A stretch of DNA of 64,000 nucleotides from Odiellus spinosus (GCA_963920705.1 OY987237.1:3564601-3628600), one strand, 5' to 3'; counted from the first letter of the stretch, positions 35,633 through 46,859 are shown. The notes: generated by a model from the letters alone, not told the origin. Numbers and translations: made by a program.

Positions 35633-36248
35633 TTAAGCTAGGTTCCCACTTGACCGAAAATAACGACCGAGAAAGTTGTCGCTGCGGCAAAAAATGTCTA
35701 TTAACGCAGAGCCCCGACGGTATAATTTTCCATTGGTTCACACGTACGACCGAAAACCCCGACCGAAAGGAGATTCGAGTAATCACGTGGTGTGACGTAA
35801 GTGTCTCGTATAATCGCGAAAATAACGAGACACTAGAGTTCTTGACACGTCGTCTGCTTAAAGTCTGTTTTTGAATTTACCGCCAAATATTTTTTAAAAA
35901 ACTAGGCTGCAGCGCCATCTCTGATGAAAGACCTGTCAGATACGAGTTTTTCTGTTGAAATAATTAATACACTATGCTTATTTAATTATACAATGCTTTT
36001 GTATCTTATGTAGAAAAAAATTTCCAATATTAAACGAAGACGGTTTTGGATGAGAGATATTTTTAAAAGAAGGCGTGCTCAAGGATTTCAAGAGAATTAT
36101 CTTTCGGTCGACTTGTGCGGTAAAAATAGAACACAGATTCTGTCCGACCGAAATCGTTTTCGGTCATCTTGTGCAGAAACTTTTTTACCGCAGAGGTGTT
36201 AACGCAGTGTTTCGGTCGTGTTTTCGGTCAAGTGGGAACTAAGCTTTA
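35633..36248. mobile_element. Harbinger-like foldback element with TTA target duplication
   Basis: AGCTAGGTTCCCACTTGACC (35636) pairs with the right end, whose complement is AGCTTAGTTCCCACTTGACC (36245). TTA flanks both ends (35633-35635 and 36246-36248), the 3-bp TWA duplication typical of PIF/Harbinger. CGACCGAAA/TTTCGGTCG words recur through both arms. ORFs of 60-74 codons (35604-35786 minus, 35650-35874 plus) overlap and match no transposase I know. Confidence 0.75.
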
Positions 36249-36325
36249 TAATGCTCTAATTTGTAGCATTATATAACCGCTTTTATGCGTGATTTTATGA
36301 CCATTCCTAAACAGATTTTCAGATA

Positions 36326-36604
36326 CTGGGGTTGCTACATGTCCGGGAAAACAGGGAAAAATCAGGGAATTTGAAAATGAGCCAAAAAAGTCAGGGAATT
36401 TTAAGATATTTTAAAAAGTCAGGAAAATTTCAGGGAATTTAAAGATCTTTCAAGAAGCCAGGATTACCATGTTACTGAAAATATTTATTTTTAATTAATA
36501 TAAAAATTAAAAGGTTAACAATTGTGTAGTATTAGCTGAAACGGTCAGGGAAAATCGTTGGAAAAGGTCAGTAATTTGAACCTGAAAAAACTGTGGCAAC
36601 CCTG
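36326..36604 (+). mobile_element. Short CAGGGTTGCC-family element, core partly deleted
   Basis: It starts CTGGGGTTGCTACATGTCCG and ends CTGTGGCAACCCTG. Few minisatellite units. The core between the GATCTTTCAAGAAGCCAGGA word and the AACAATTGTGTAGTATTAGC word is mostly replaced by AT-rich DNA. Confidence 0.75.
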
Positions 36605-36838
36605 TATACTGATTTTTTTTTCGGCAAGCGCTTTTTAAAATTCACCCCATTTTAAAAGGTGTGGTAGCCCTGGGAGCTTTATCGCTATTTTATAGACATT
36701 AAGTTTAATAGTTAAATTAGTAAAATAGTTTCGAGATTAGTCTTATCAGCAGTTAATTTTTTAATTAACATTCTTATTTAGATGAGGTATAATTAAATTG
36801 ATAAAAAAATCTCTAATTTTATTTCACCTTCCCTTTAA

Positions 36839-37553
36839 AAGGGGTGGAAATCGCCTAGGTGGTATTTAGGACTAAGGAGAACTCGACTATAGTTGCATTG
36901 ATTGGATCTATTATATTATTTCGCTTGTTTAATGACGATTGAAGTTTTAAGCGAATTGGTTCAACAAAAAAAAATAAAAATAAAGTTTAATTGTGTAGGT
37001 TTTTAATGTCTCTAGGGGGTTTAACTTATTGTGAAATTCGCCTGGGTTAACATTTGCTGAGGTATAAAGTTTTTAGAATGGTATTGTGCCAGGCTGCAGT
37101 GATTAAAGAGACACAGTTTTTTACTCCACCTTTTCTTGATTTTCTTTTTGGGATTTTCCTGAATAAATTATTATCCAATATTTCTCTATCATTCCGTGAA
37201 TAAATTAAATTATAAGCCATTATTAGATAGATTCTAGGGATACCAATTTACTTAACGCAATTTCCTGACCTTTTAAAATTTATTTCAAACTCCCTTTCCT
37301 TTTATAAAATTTTTGGTTAATGGCGCCTGACCTTTTCTTGACCTTTAAGACCAATTTTTCAATTTCCCGTATTTTTTATGATATATTTAGCCCAATTTTC
37401 AAACTCCTCGGCTTTTCCCTGGCCCAAATTTTGGGATATCCGATTTTTTTCTGACTTTAGCCCAGTTTCCTAACCTTTCCCTGATAATTTAAACTAAAAT
37501 TTTAAACTATTTTTCGTTGAAAAAATATATATTACACCATTACTTCTCATCAA
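36839..37553. other. AT-rich DNA with decayed CCTGACCTTTT units
   Basis: Irregular CCTGACCTTTT relics (37264-37490) are a degenerate inverted CAGGG minisatellite. Confidence 0.5.
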
Positions 37554-38140
37554 GTTTTAAAATATCACCAAAATATTTGTTTAAAATCAACAAATCTCAC
37601 GAATTCAAACATTTTTGAAGTAATTCAAACCTTTATTTAAAAATAGAAACTATAATTCAAATTCAAACATAATTAACAGCTAAGCCTCGGTCTAGTATTT
37701 TTATCTAGCATTTAAAAGAATATTTCACGCGCCGTAACGTTTTCAGTTTATTATCAGCCCCGTTTCGAACGGACGACGTAAATGTTTGCTTGTCGGCGTC
37801 AGTTTGATGCGCGCCAGTTATTAACTAATAAATCGTGTAAAAAATGTTTCGGGAATGAAAAAAACGTCATAAAACATCAAAGGAACTAATATTTAATCAA
37901 AACCATCCCGTATCAGGCGCCTGGGAAATAATGGGTATGTGTTTTTTACGTTTTCGTAGTCATGAGTGAAGCGAATGACCAAGGCTTAGCGGGTCTATTG
38001 TTACAACCCCGCATGCTTTATGTAACATTGTTAAGCGCGTGCCAGAGTTGGCGCGGGTCTGTCTAGTACGTTTTAAGATTAAAATCTATTCTGTATTCGC
38101 TCTGAAACGGGGAGAGTAGGAATTTTTTTATGAATATAAG
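37554..38140 (+). repeat. Long direct repeat, copy 2
   Basis: Partner of 31377-32001. Differences include a short deletion (in GGTCTA...TTTTTATCTAGC), TTTTCAGTTTATT for TTTTCGGTTTATT, and an altered stretch near 37960. Similarity stops near 38140 (TTTATGAATAT). No ORF. Confidence 0.8.
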
Positions 38141-38454
38141 AATTATATTAATATAAATAGAGGTTTTGTTAAAAGTTCCCCGAGTGGAGATTCAACCCGT
38201 TTTCAAGACTGTTCAGTTCAATTTTAATTGTATTTTTCGCGCGTGCTGGGGCCTTTTTATAAAGCCTGAAGGTCTCTAGATTCAACCGCTATTTTCATAG
38301 CGTGTTAACTATAAACACCCTTGTATTTTAATCGGAGGTTTAAAATACATTGATATCCGAGTAATAAATAATTCTGTAGATTTTAGTTCGCCAATCTTTT
38401 CCTATTTATAGAGAATCAGTAGCTATTCCTTTTCATTTCTGTACGCAATGTGGG
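38141..38454. other. No recognisable feature
   Basis: AT-rich DNA. Confidence 0.3.
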
Positions 38455-38965
38455 TAATGGTCAGGGAATTGATGTAAAATGGTCAGGGAATTGATGTAAA
38501 ATGGTCAGGGAATTGATGTAAAATGGTCTGGGAATTGATGTAAAATGGTCAGGGAATTGATGTAAAATGGTCAGGGAAATTATTGAATTATGGTCAGGGA
38601 AATTATTGAATTATGGTCAGTGAAATTTTTGAATAATGATCAGGGAAATTATTTAATAATTGTCAGGGAAAGTAATTATGGTCAGGGAAATTTTTGAATA
38701 ATGGTCAGGAAAATTTTTGAATAATGGTCAGGGAAATTATTGAATAATGGTCAGGGAAATTATTGAATAATGGTCGGGGAAATTATTGAATAATGGTCCG
38801 GGAAATTATTGAATAATGGTCCGGGAAATTATTGAATAATGGTCCGGGAAATTATTGAATAATGGTCAGGGAAATTATTGAATAATGGTCAGGGAAATTG
38901 TTGAATTGTGGTCAGGGAATTTAATGAAAAATGAACAGGGACATTTTTTTAAATATGGTCAGGTA
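38455..38965 (+). repeat. 22/23-bp ATGGTCAGGGAA tandem array
   Basis: Two blocks: GGTCAGGGAATTGATGTAAA units of 22 bp (38459-38575), then GGTCAGGGAAATTATTGAAT units of 23 bp (to about 38900), with a run of TCCGGG/TCGGGG variants near 38775-38850. The TCAGGGAA word is the one used in the CAGGGTTGCC elements, but neither ends nor core are present. Confidence 0.95.
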
Positions 38966-39610
38966 AAACCTGAAAATTTCAGGAAAATTAATTTAGAAAA
39001 TTTCGTAGGAATCATGCTATGCCAACTTCCCTTGGTTCGTGAAAAGCGAAGTAAAGCTTTGAACCCTGTGCATTCTAGACATGATTTCGATTCTGAGTGT
39101 ACATAGTGGTGAACAGCCCCCCACTTTTCTAATCATGTAGATTGTGCGCGAGCCGAATATCGAGCTTCTATTCAAGCGAAACACGACGTGAGCCCCTTTT
39201 TTTCTAACCCCGAAGAACCCCCCAACCCCTCTTGCACCGAGAGCACCCTATAGAGTTCTCTTCTCCTCCCAGCTCTCTTTATAGGCCCTCTTCTTCGCGC
39301 AACCCCTCCCCCCAAACCCCATCATGGTCCTGTCTCTCCCCTTAATTGTTCCCGCATTTTTGTGTGGGAGGGGGAAGAACCCCCTCCACGTACTCCGTTG
39401 CAAAAAAACGCCTCCCCCGCTGCTCTATATTTAATAAACCTTCGTCACGTGGATTGAACGTCATAGGGGGGTTCCCCTCGTTGCTGGACGGATCGTGTAT
39501 TGATTATTTAGATGCTAGCTAAACTTAGATAAGCTGAAAAATAATTTAAAATTTTTTTAGAATTGGGATTTTTTCCTCCATATTTAATTTAAATTTTTTT
39601 TTATGTCGTT
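38966..39610. other. Pyrimidine-rich and mixed DNA, no gene
   Basis: 39110-39430 is unusually C/T-rich (CCCC runs). ORFs are short and not recognised. Confidence 0.35.
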
Positions 39611-39785
39611 AGTACCACCAGATCTAGTTTGAAAAATTATATTTCAGACTGTTTTAGTATATTTTACACCAGATCTAATTTGAAAAATTATATATTTAAA
39701 TGATTTTAGTATTTTTAACACCAGATCTGAAACGCGAAATTATATTTTAGAATATTTTAATATAACTTATTATAAGTTATATTTC
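39611..39785. repeat. Three ~52-bp direct units (CACCAGATCT)
   Basis: CACCAGATCTAGTTTGAAAA near 39615, then close relatives near 39667 and 39720. Confidence 0.8.
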
Positions 39786-39927
39786 GGAATAATTTACAAC
39801 TTTTAACTTTAGAGTCAATAGAAATTTAAATGTTTTAACAATACGAATTTTAAAGGGCAAGTGAAACAAAATTGAAGTGAAGATAAAATTGTCCACAGAT
39901 TCGTTTTTATTTCTGGCTACCAGAGAG

Positions 39928-40338
39928 CTTTGGGTCCTTTCGACCGAATTCCCATTCGACCGAACCCAATCCCATTCGACCGAAAAACCCGCACTTTGGC
40001 GGTTTTTGAAATTTTTGGGGTATTTCCAAGGTATAACTTAACCTAACCTAACCTAACCTAACCTAACCTTTCAAATAAATATTATTTAAAACTGCATTAT
40101 TGTACTTTTTTTTACTACCGTTTACGTACGAAGAACCTAGCTTAACAAAAGTTCCATTCAACGTATTACATATATAATTATGCGTATGCTTCTATTCGAT
40201 TGAATTAAATTTTTGAATTTATTAGCCCATTCGGTCGAATGGGAAGAAACCTTTTTCCCAGCCCAATGGGCTAGAAATTGCAGCTATTCGGCCGAATGGG
40301 ATTTCGTTCATATGGGAATTCGGTCGAAAGAGCATATA
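39928..40338. mobile_element. Foldback with TTCGACCGAAT repeats and a CCTAA array
   Basis: CTTTCGACCGAATTCCCATT (39937) pairs with the right end (40311-40330). CATTCGACCGAA occurs three times at the left, and its complement three times at the right. A six-unit CCTAA array (40038-40070) sits in the left arm. The layout parallels 10865-11946. The 79-codon plus ORF is a by-product. Confidence 0.75.
40038..40070 (-). repeat. Interstitial CCTAA array
   Basis: Six near-perfect units of the arthropod-type telomere motif. Confidence 0.85.
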
Positions 40339-40400
40339 CCACCAGGGACGCGCGTGGATACAAACTTGTCACGTGATTGGCAATCCCGAGTTATTCTATC

Positions 40401-40997
40401 CAGGGCTCCCACCAGGCCCCTAAAATACCTAAAACCCCCTACTTTTTTTTGAGGTCCCTACCCATTAGTTTCGTGTACTTATATATTCCTGTAAATAATA
40501 CCGATACATCATGGAAACCCCACATTCATGATATATCGCTGGAATTTACAGGATAATCAGTATTAAACAATTTAATTAATCAAAAAAGATTATTTGTTAC
40601 TCCTTTGTTTCGTGTACTGATATCTTCCTGTAAATAATACCGATACCTCATGGAAACCCCACATTCATGATATATCGCTGGAATTTACAGGATAATCAGT
40701 ACATGAGTCATTAAACAATTTAATTAATCAAACAGGATTATTTGTTACTCCTTTGTTTCGTGTACTGGTATCTTCCTGTAAATAATACCGATACATCATG
40801 GAAACCCCACGTCCATGATATATCGCTGGAATTTATAAGATAATCAGTACATGATTCATTAAACAATTTAATTAATCTAACAGGATTATTTGTTACTCCT
40901 TAGTTTCGTGATCAATCGGTTCCTATTTCACCCTATATCCCGCCTGAAAATCCCCTATTTCCCTATTTGTTTTTTTCTGATTTTGGTGGGAGCCCTG
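40401..40997. mobile_element. hAT-like MITE with ~148-bp internal tandem repeat
   Basis: CAGGGCTCCCACCA at 40401 and TGGTGGGAGCCCTG at 40984-40997 are perfect 14-bp TIRs of hAT form. The interior is three tandem units beginning GTTTCGTGTACT (40468, 40606, 40755), with the start of a fourth at 40903. Each unit contains CCTGTAAATAATACCGATAC and TCATGATATATCGCTGGAAT. Flanks do not show a clean 8-bp duplication. Confidence 0.75.
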
Positions 40998-41049
40998 TTA
41001 TAATACCTGAAAACGTAGATATCCCAGAATCGTTTCACTTATCCTTTAC

Positions 41050-43150
41050 AACTTATCAACCTTATCAAGTTATACAGTATTGAATTTTAGTTTTGAAATG
41101 AACTTTCCACTCCTTTCCCGCCATGTTTCTTAACAATTCTCTCGGGGTCGCTGGCGACTGATGAGACTTGGTACAAAGTTTTCTGGAAGTTATAACAAGA
41201 GGTTCGCGAGGAGACTTGGCAAAGTGGGGGGGTAACGAAGGGGTTACTTAGGGGGTCAGACCTCCCGTGAACAATTAACTGATTTGTATCTCGAATCTAG
41301 ATGCAAAAGAGCTGTGGGATCAGAAAACCCCCGAAAAGAAACTTAAAAAAGATTCGAGACTTGTAATGTATTAGGGATTGCTTGCCTTTCGTTTCAATTC
41401 GAAATTTCTCTGGGAATTTATTGTTTGAGATTACGCGAAGCGTTTGAAAAGTTTCCTTTACTTTTATCAGTAACAAATAAGGATTAGTCTTATGAAAGTT
41501 CCAGTCTTTTTAAAGAAATAAAATAGGTTTAACTTTGAGCTTCAAAATAAGACCAATTATAACAAAATCGGACCAAAATTCATAAAATTACTAATTTTCT
41601 AAGATATTTATTACATATAATTAATTTTTTAAAGGGAGAATGAAGTATCGTAATAAAGTTTTATTGTTTAAATAGGTATAATCTAAGATATATAATTTTC
41701 TAGCTACGTCTGTCTGTCGGTCGGGAACGCTAAAATATAGACGAGAAGTTAGATAGGCTCTGTTAAAATTCTTTTTTTTATTTTTCAAAAAGTTTGAATT
41801 TCAAAAAACACTACAGCCTATATAAATTATTATATGGATTAGAGATTAGTAATAATAAATTAGTATTAATTAGTAAAATTAAACCAATTTCATCGAAATT
41901 AGACAAAAATTAAGAAAGGTATTTATTTTAAAAGTTAATTGAAGATTAAAGGGAATCTTGTAGATAAAAATGGAACAGCTTTTAAATTTATTTTCACAAT
42001 TATTAGACACGTTTTTGATGTTTAAATTAAATTATTAAAATTGCAATTAATTAAAAAATTAATAACTTTCTTAATTGTTGTTCAATTTCGACGTAAATTG
42101 TTTTATTTTGTAGCTATGAATAAGCTCTACACGAATATTGTTTTAGACAAAAAAGTTTAATTTCCGTAAGACTCATCGTTTGATATATTGTACCCTGATG
42201 TACTCCGCAACTGATATGAACTTAAAAACGTAATTTACTGGGTAGCTTTTGATTTAGGCTTTCCTCTCGTAAGAACGAAAATTCCCACTTCGGGGCCTGA
42301 GAGATTTTCGAGACAGTAAATCCTAGTTTTAAAGCTTAAGTCTCTAGTTAGCTACTACCATTAACAGAATTATGATTAGCTAGATTTTAGGAAGCCTGAC
42401 TTTTTTTTAATTATTATTATTTACTGCGTGGCTGTTTTATTTGAGAGAAAGGTCTTACAAAACTATATAAAGAATTTTAACAAAGGAATTTTAATTAAAA
42501 ATGGATCCTTGCTCGGCACGATGCCATCTTTAAATGGACTCTTATTTTCTTAGCCATTTATTTTGGGGGGGATCTAAAAATGTTTTGAAAATGCGAAAAT
42601 GCCTTTAAGTAAAATATATATGGGATTAAAATTAACTTGTTAGCAGTTGTTACCATGGCCAAATAAATTTTATCTTGGTCCTCCTTGATATTAATTTAAT
42701 AGGCCCACCCTAAAACGATAAGAGACTATATTTATCATACAATATTTAATTCGAGAAACGTTTATTTTTATTCCTATTAAGTTTAACATTATGTATTAAT
42801 ACACCTCAACTTTCGATTCATTACAACCCTCGTTCGCGAAATTATTTTATCACTCTATAATAAAAAAATCTAAGAACGAAAACCTTAGAAATAAAGATAA
42901 AAAAAATCTGTAAAGAAACCTCTTTTCTAGATTCTCTAGAACGTAATTTCATTTTCCATGGTAGAAAGCTTCAATAAAAAAAAAATATTCCTTCTTCTTC
43001 ACAAAAATGATAGAAAAAAAAATAATAATAACGTAGCTTCAGATTATAACGCTGATGGATACCACGTGTTAACGTCAATGGAATAAAAATAGTACCAATT
43101 TTTTTATCCAATTAGAGTGCAACAGAATTTTGCGCGAAAAAAATGCTTCC
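41050..43150. other. AT-rich DNA, no gene
   Basis: TTTTTTAAAGGGAGAATGAA (41635-41654) is an unpaired AGGG-family left end. A reverse relative of the 22430 repeat lies near 41705. ORFs are short. Confidence 0.4.
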
Positions 43151-43980
43151 TTGAACCTAGGAAGATGAAGGGTAAGGAACGGCCACCTCATGTTATAACT
43201 TGCGTCGTTCAAAGTCAGCTTCTGCTTTCAATTCCCCCTTTGTTTCCCCCCTTGACTGATACGTATTTTCTAATGCGCATCCTTTTTCGCGCACGCTACG
43301 TGTAACACTCGTGACTCCTTGCTAGAGAAGGAGCGAGCTATGGATTTTCTCAGCAGGGGTGCCAATTTACAATAAGGTTTCGATTCCACCACAGTTTGCA
43401 CCGCGTAAATATTTACCTTATCCTTACGAATAGTTTGTTTATTGGGATATTGAGCGCCTCGCTTTACGCGCGCTGATCATCACGTTTGGTGACCATTCGC
43501 CCGCAGCTGGTTCACTATCTGTGGTTCACCTTAATTTGGCAGCGCGTATAAACCTACTCTTTCCTTTATTTCTAAGAATTGTTTACTTAGAAATGTAAGG
43601 AGGGTTATTGAAAGAGGGTCCCCAACTTCATGTTGTACGAAATTTGTCACCCGCGAATAAAAGGATGACCTTGTACCTAGGAAGATTACCTTTAATCTTC
43701 CTAGCTTGTACCATTACAATCCGTGAGAGAGCGGACTAAAACACTCCCCCAAGCCCACTCTTCCAGGGAAATCCGAAATTATTCAGGTGCAGCTAAGGCG
43801 CCTAGGATATAGCCTGCTGTAATTTGATGCGAGATGATGTAGGTATATCACGTGAGCGCGCACCAAAAAAGCGCAGTTAGCTTCTTTGGACACAGAAGCG
43901 AGAGAGGAAAACTAGACATTTCACGGACGGGTTGTGCTATACTAGTGGCCGTTCCTTACCCTTCATCTTCCTAGCTTGAA
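43151..43980. mobile_element. 830-bp element with 36-bp TIRs and matching central hairpin
   Basis: 43151-43186 and 43945-43980 are inverted copies (34 of 36 identical) containing CTAGGAAGATGAAGGGTAAG. At 43671-43714 the same word forms a hairpin, TAGGAAGATTA with loop CCTT and TAATCTTCCTA. CATGTTATAACTTG beside the left TIR resembles CATGTTGTACGAAATTTG beside the hairpin. The interior is CpG-rich in places and has no transposase. Confidence 0.75.
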
Positions 43981-45561
43981 CGATAAAGCCAAGGCTTATG
44001 CATATTCTGAGATCGGAGAAAAACTCCCCTTCGATTTTTCAGTGCGGAAAAATTTCCAATTGGCGTAATGAAGGAACGATAAAGACTGTAATTTCACTTT
44101 GAATTGACAGTATGTTTATAACTAGGCTTTTTTAGATTCAAATATACGTAGATATAACGCGTAGACTGATATTGTACGCGCTTATAACTTGAAACTGGGA
44201 TAAATTATATTTTCTTATACCTTAGATACGCTATCGATTTCCTACAAATATAGATTCTCGTGACGTCATTTCGTCTAATTTTTATCCCCTCCCTATCTTT
44301 CGAGATCGTTTTAAAATTATTTTAGGCTTAACGCTGATGTTAGTGTTTTAGTTTTGGAATAATATACATTAATATTATTAAATGTTAATTAATTTGCGTT
44401 ACCTTTTCCAATTTTACATCAGTAATTAATTTAATAATTATTTATTTCATTTTTATTAAATTATATATAAAATATTAGGCTCCTGTGAAGGTGTTTCAAT
44501 GACGATCTGTAGTTTAGAAAAAAAGCTCGCTTACAGGGTGATATCGTCAACATTAGTTTTCTATAGAAATTCCCATAGCAATGTTTTTCGATCGGTACGA
44601 TTGTGTTCATAGAGTGGCTACAATTAAGTAGACAGTTAATTGCAACGTACGAATTAGATTTCATTTATCAAACAAATAGTTTTTAAACAATAAACAAATT
44701 CAATTTAATCTACGAAAATATATAAATTAGTTTAATTAAAATTTGAACTAAATTACTTTATTTAAATGTTGTAAATACACCGTAAAATTAAATATTCAGT
44801 TAATTAATAATTAACAATTTGGTTTTAAATAATATTTAAACTAGGCGTAGAATAAAATTACACCGAGATTAAACAAAATTAAATATAATTTATGCCATGA
44901 TTATGTTTGTTTTGCCAACTTAAATATATATTTAATAAGCAAAATTAAGAACAATTACTTTTGATTGTTTAAAGGGAGAATGAAATCTGACAACAAGTGT
45001 TTTTAAAACTTACCCCCAAAACAGGCTTAGCTGGATTTTTATTCCAAATTATTTTCAATAATATGATTTTTTAAGTACAGACTTTATCCCGAGGGGTCCG
45101 ACACTCTGCAATTCGCTGTACACCTGAGTTCACTTAGTTCAGCTTTGACAGTGCATTGAGTTCGAACTCTTACGAACTCTGAGTTCAGCTTTGATAGTGC
45201 AAAGAGTTCTAAAATTTTGTACACCTGAGTTCGCGAGTGTCTGCCCCCCTCGCTTTATCCTTTCTTGGCCCTCTTTTAGAAGATTATATTTTGATACACG
45301 ACTTTTCCCTATTTTCGTTATTATTTTTAATATGCAGTCTGTTGGAATTAAAATACAAGACGCCCTCTCGTGTTCGAAAATGACACTTACAAGCTGATAA
45401 TTTGTTATATCGGAGAACAGGGGGGAGATATAGTAATTTACATCCTAGAAAGAACTTTTATTCCCATTAGAAAAACGATAGATTTTAATTTTAAAATAAA
45501 GAGCTTCCAAGGTTGAGAAAAATTATATCTTAAGCTTCTTCTCGCCTTAAGTCGCCTTCTT
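43981..45561. other. AT-rich DNA with one unpaired AGGG-family end
   Basis: TTTAAAGGGAGAATGAAATC at 44968-44987 is a left end with no partner. GGCTTAGCTGGATTT at 45023 is a core relic. Minor GAGTTCG repeats at 45125-45235 (CACCTGAGTTC twice). Confidence 0.4.
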
Positions 45562-46240
45562 TTAAAGAGAGAATGAAATGTAAAATCAATTTATTTTAAA
45601 TCTCACGATTCAAATTATTAATTTAAATATAATTTCATTAATTTTAATTATTTCCGTAGTGAATTAAGAATATATATAGAGCCTTCGATAAATTAATCAA
45701 TTAACAGGGTTGCCACAGACCTGGAAAACCTGGAAAAGTCAGGGAAAAGTCAGGGAATTTTAAAATTGTCCAAAGGTCAGGGAATTTTCATACTATCCAA
45801 TAATAAAATTGTGGAATCTCATAGTATGGATTCAGTTAGACCAGGGAGGCTTCCATAAATATGTGTAAAAAATTATTATATGGGATCAGAGCCTTCAAAA
45901 CATTTATGGAAAGTCCCTATTGAGGAAAGCACGTTTTTTTACGAATATTTCTCACAGCATACTGTCTAACAAAACACCTATTTTTGGGGAGAGGTGATTC
46001 GCACAAGGAAGAGCTCCCACGCGAATCTCTAGCAGCATTGTAGTTCTACTAATTTAAACCTTTAAATTGGTCAGGGAAAAACGGTGTCGATGGTCAGGGA
46101 AAACCTGGAATAGTCAGGGTTTTTTGTTATGAAAATTCTATGGCAACCCTGAATTAAAAAATGGCGATAGCTTAATTTTAAATTAGAAAGTTTTATCTCG
46201 GAGTTAATTTATTTTATTTGGCATTTCACTATCCCTTTAG
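45562..46240. mobile_element. AGGG-family element (671 bp) with nested CAGGG element
   Basis: TTAA then AGAGAGAATGAAATGTAAAA (45566). The right end is GGCATTTCACTATCCCT (46236) followed by TTAG. Most of the interior is the CAGGGTTGCC element at 45705-46151. Confidence 0.7.
45705..46151 (+). mobile_element. CAGGGTTGCC-family variant with unrelated core
   Basis: CAGGGTTGCCACAG starts it and TATGGCAACCCTG ends it. AATTAA directly abuts both ends, a possible 6-bp target duplication. The usual core is absent; instead a sequence with TTAGACCAGGGAGGCTTCCA is present. It is therefore a distinct subfamily sharing only ends and CAGGGAAAA units. Confidence 0.75.
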
Positions 46241-46859
46241 ATCATCTTTTAAGGGTGTACTATATGTTTCTATCGAAAACATTATCAATCAAAAAACCAG
46301 TCGGAATTTGCATTGAATACTAAGCCAAATACAGTGTAATGTTTATTACATAATTGTACCGAGTTCTTATCGTATCTTCACCATTTTTACTGTAATCTTA
46401 ATAGTGTGGAATTTCTCTCGAGTTGAAAGCGGCTTTCGAAGCGACGCCTTATGTTTTCGACAGATTTCCTTACCGCCAATCTGTAAAAATCTTAAGAGCC
46501 ATATATATATAACGTTCAATTTGTTTGAACTAATACCTCCAAAAACTAGAAAAGCTTGGATTTCTCATTCGTATATTTTTAATATTTACTACCACCCCTA
46601 ACAATTCTTTGTTATCTCAATTAGCTCGAATAAACTTTATTCGATGCGTTAACTAAGAAAGGGGTTATATATACGAAAAACTAGGTTTTCCTCATTTTAA
46701 AAAAGATCCCTTCTTAGATTGCAAATACTACATTTCGACGTTATGTTTAAATCTCCTATATATAGTAATTTTATATTGTTTCATACTCCTTACGTTATTC
46801 GATTTCGAAATTTGACACATTTTCAAATTACTGTGGTTATAATTCGCAATTTCTAGTTT
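46241..46859. other. No recognisable feature
   Basis: The 65-codon plus ORF at 46404-46601 is not recognised. Confidence 0.3.

Larger units (their letters stand above)
35300..36838. mobile_element. AGGG-family element (1.5 kb) holding two other elements
   Basis: AGGGAAGGTGAAATAATAT (35304) pairs with ATTTTATTTCACCTTCCCT (ending 36834). Flanks are TTCA and TTAA. Inside lie a 610-bp foldback with TTA flanks (35636-36245) and a CAGGG-family element (36326-36604). The TIR core AGGGAAGGTGAAATAA is exact, which supports the pairing despite the length. Confidence 0.65.
39849..41049. mobile_element. AGGG-family element (1.2 kb) with two nested elements
   Basis: TTAA then AGGGCAAGTGAAAC (39853). The right end is GTTTCACTTATCCT (41045) followed by TTAC. 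Inside lie the GACCGAAT foldback (39928-40338) and the CAGGGCTCCCACCA element (40401-40997). The outer TIR is short (14 bp, two mismatches), so the pairing is moderately supported. Confidence 0.55.

Noticed and set aside
31377-38140. Complete LTR retrotransposon
   Set aside because: No gag, protease, RT or integrase reading frames, no primer-binding site after the first repeat, and the interior is filled with other elements.
38455-38965. CRISPR-like regular repeat array
   Set aside because: Units are directly adjacent 22-23-bp minisatellite repeats without unique spacers, and the genome is eukaryotic.
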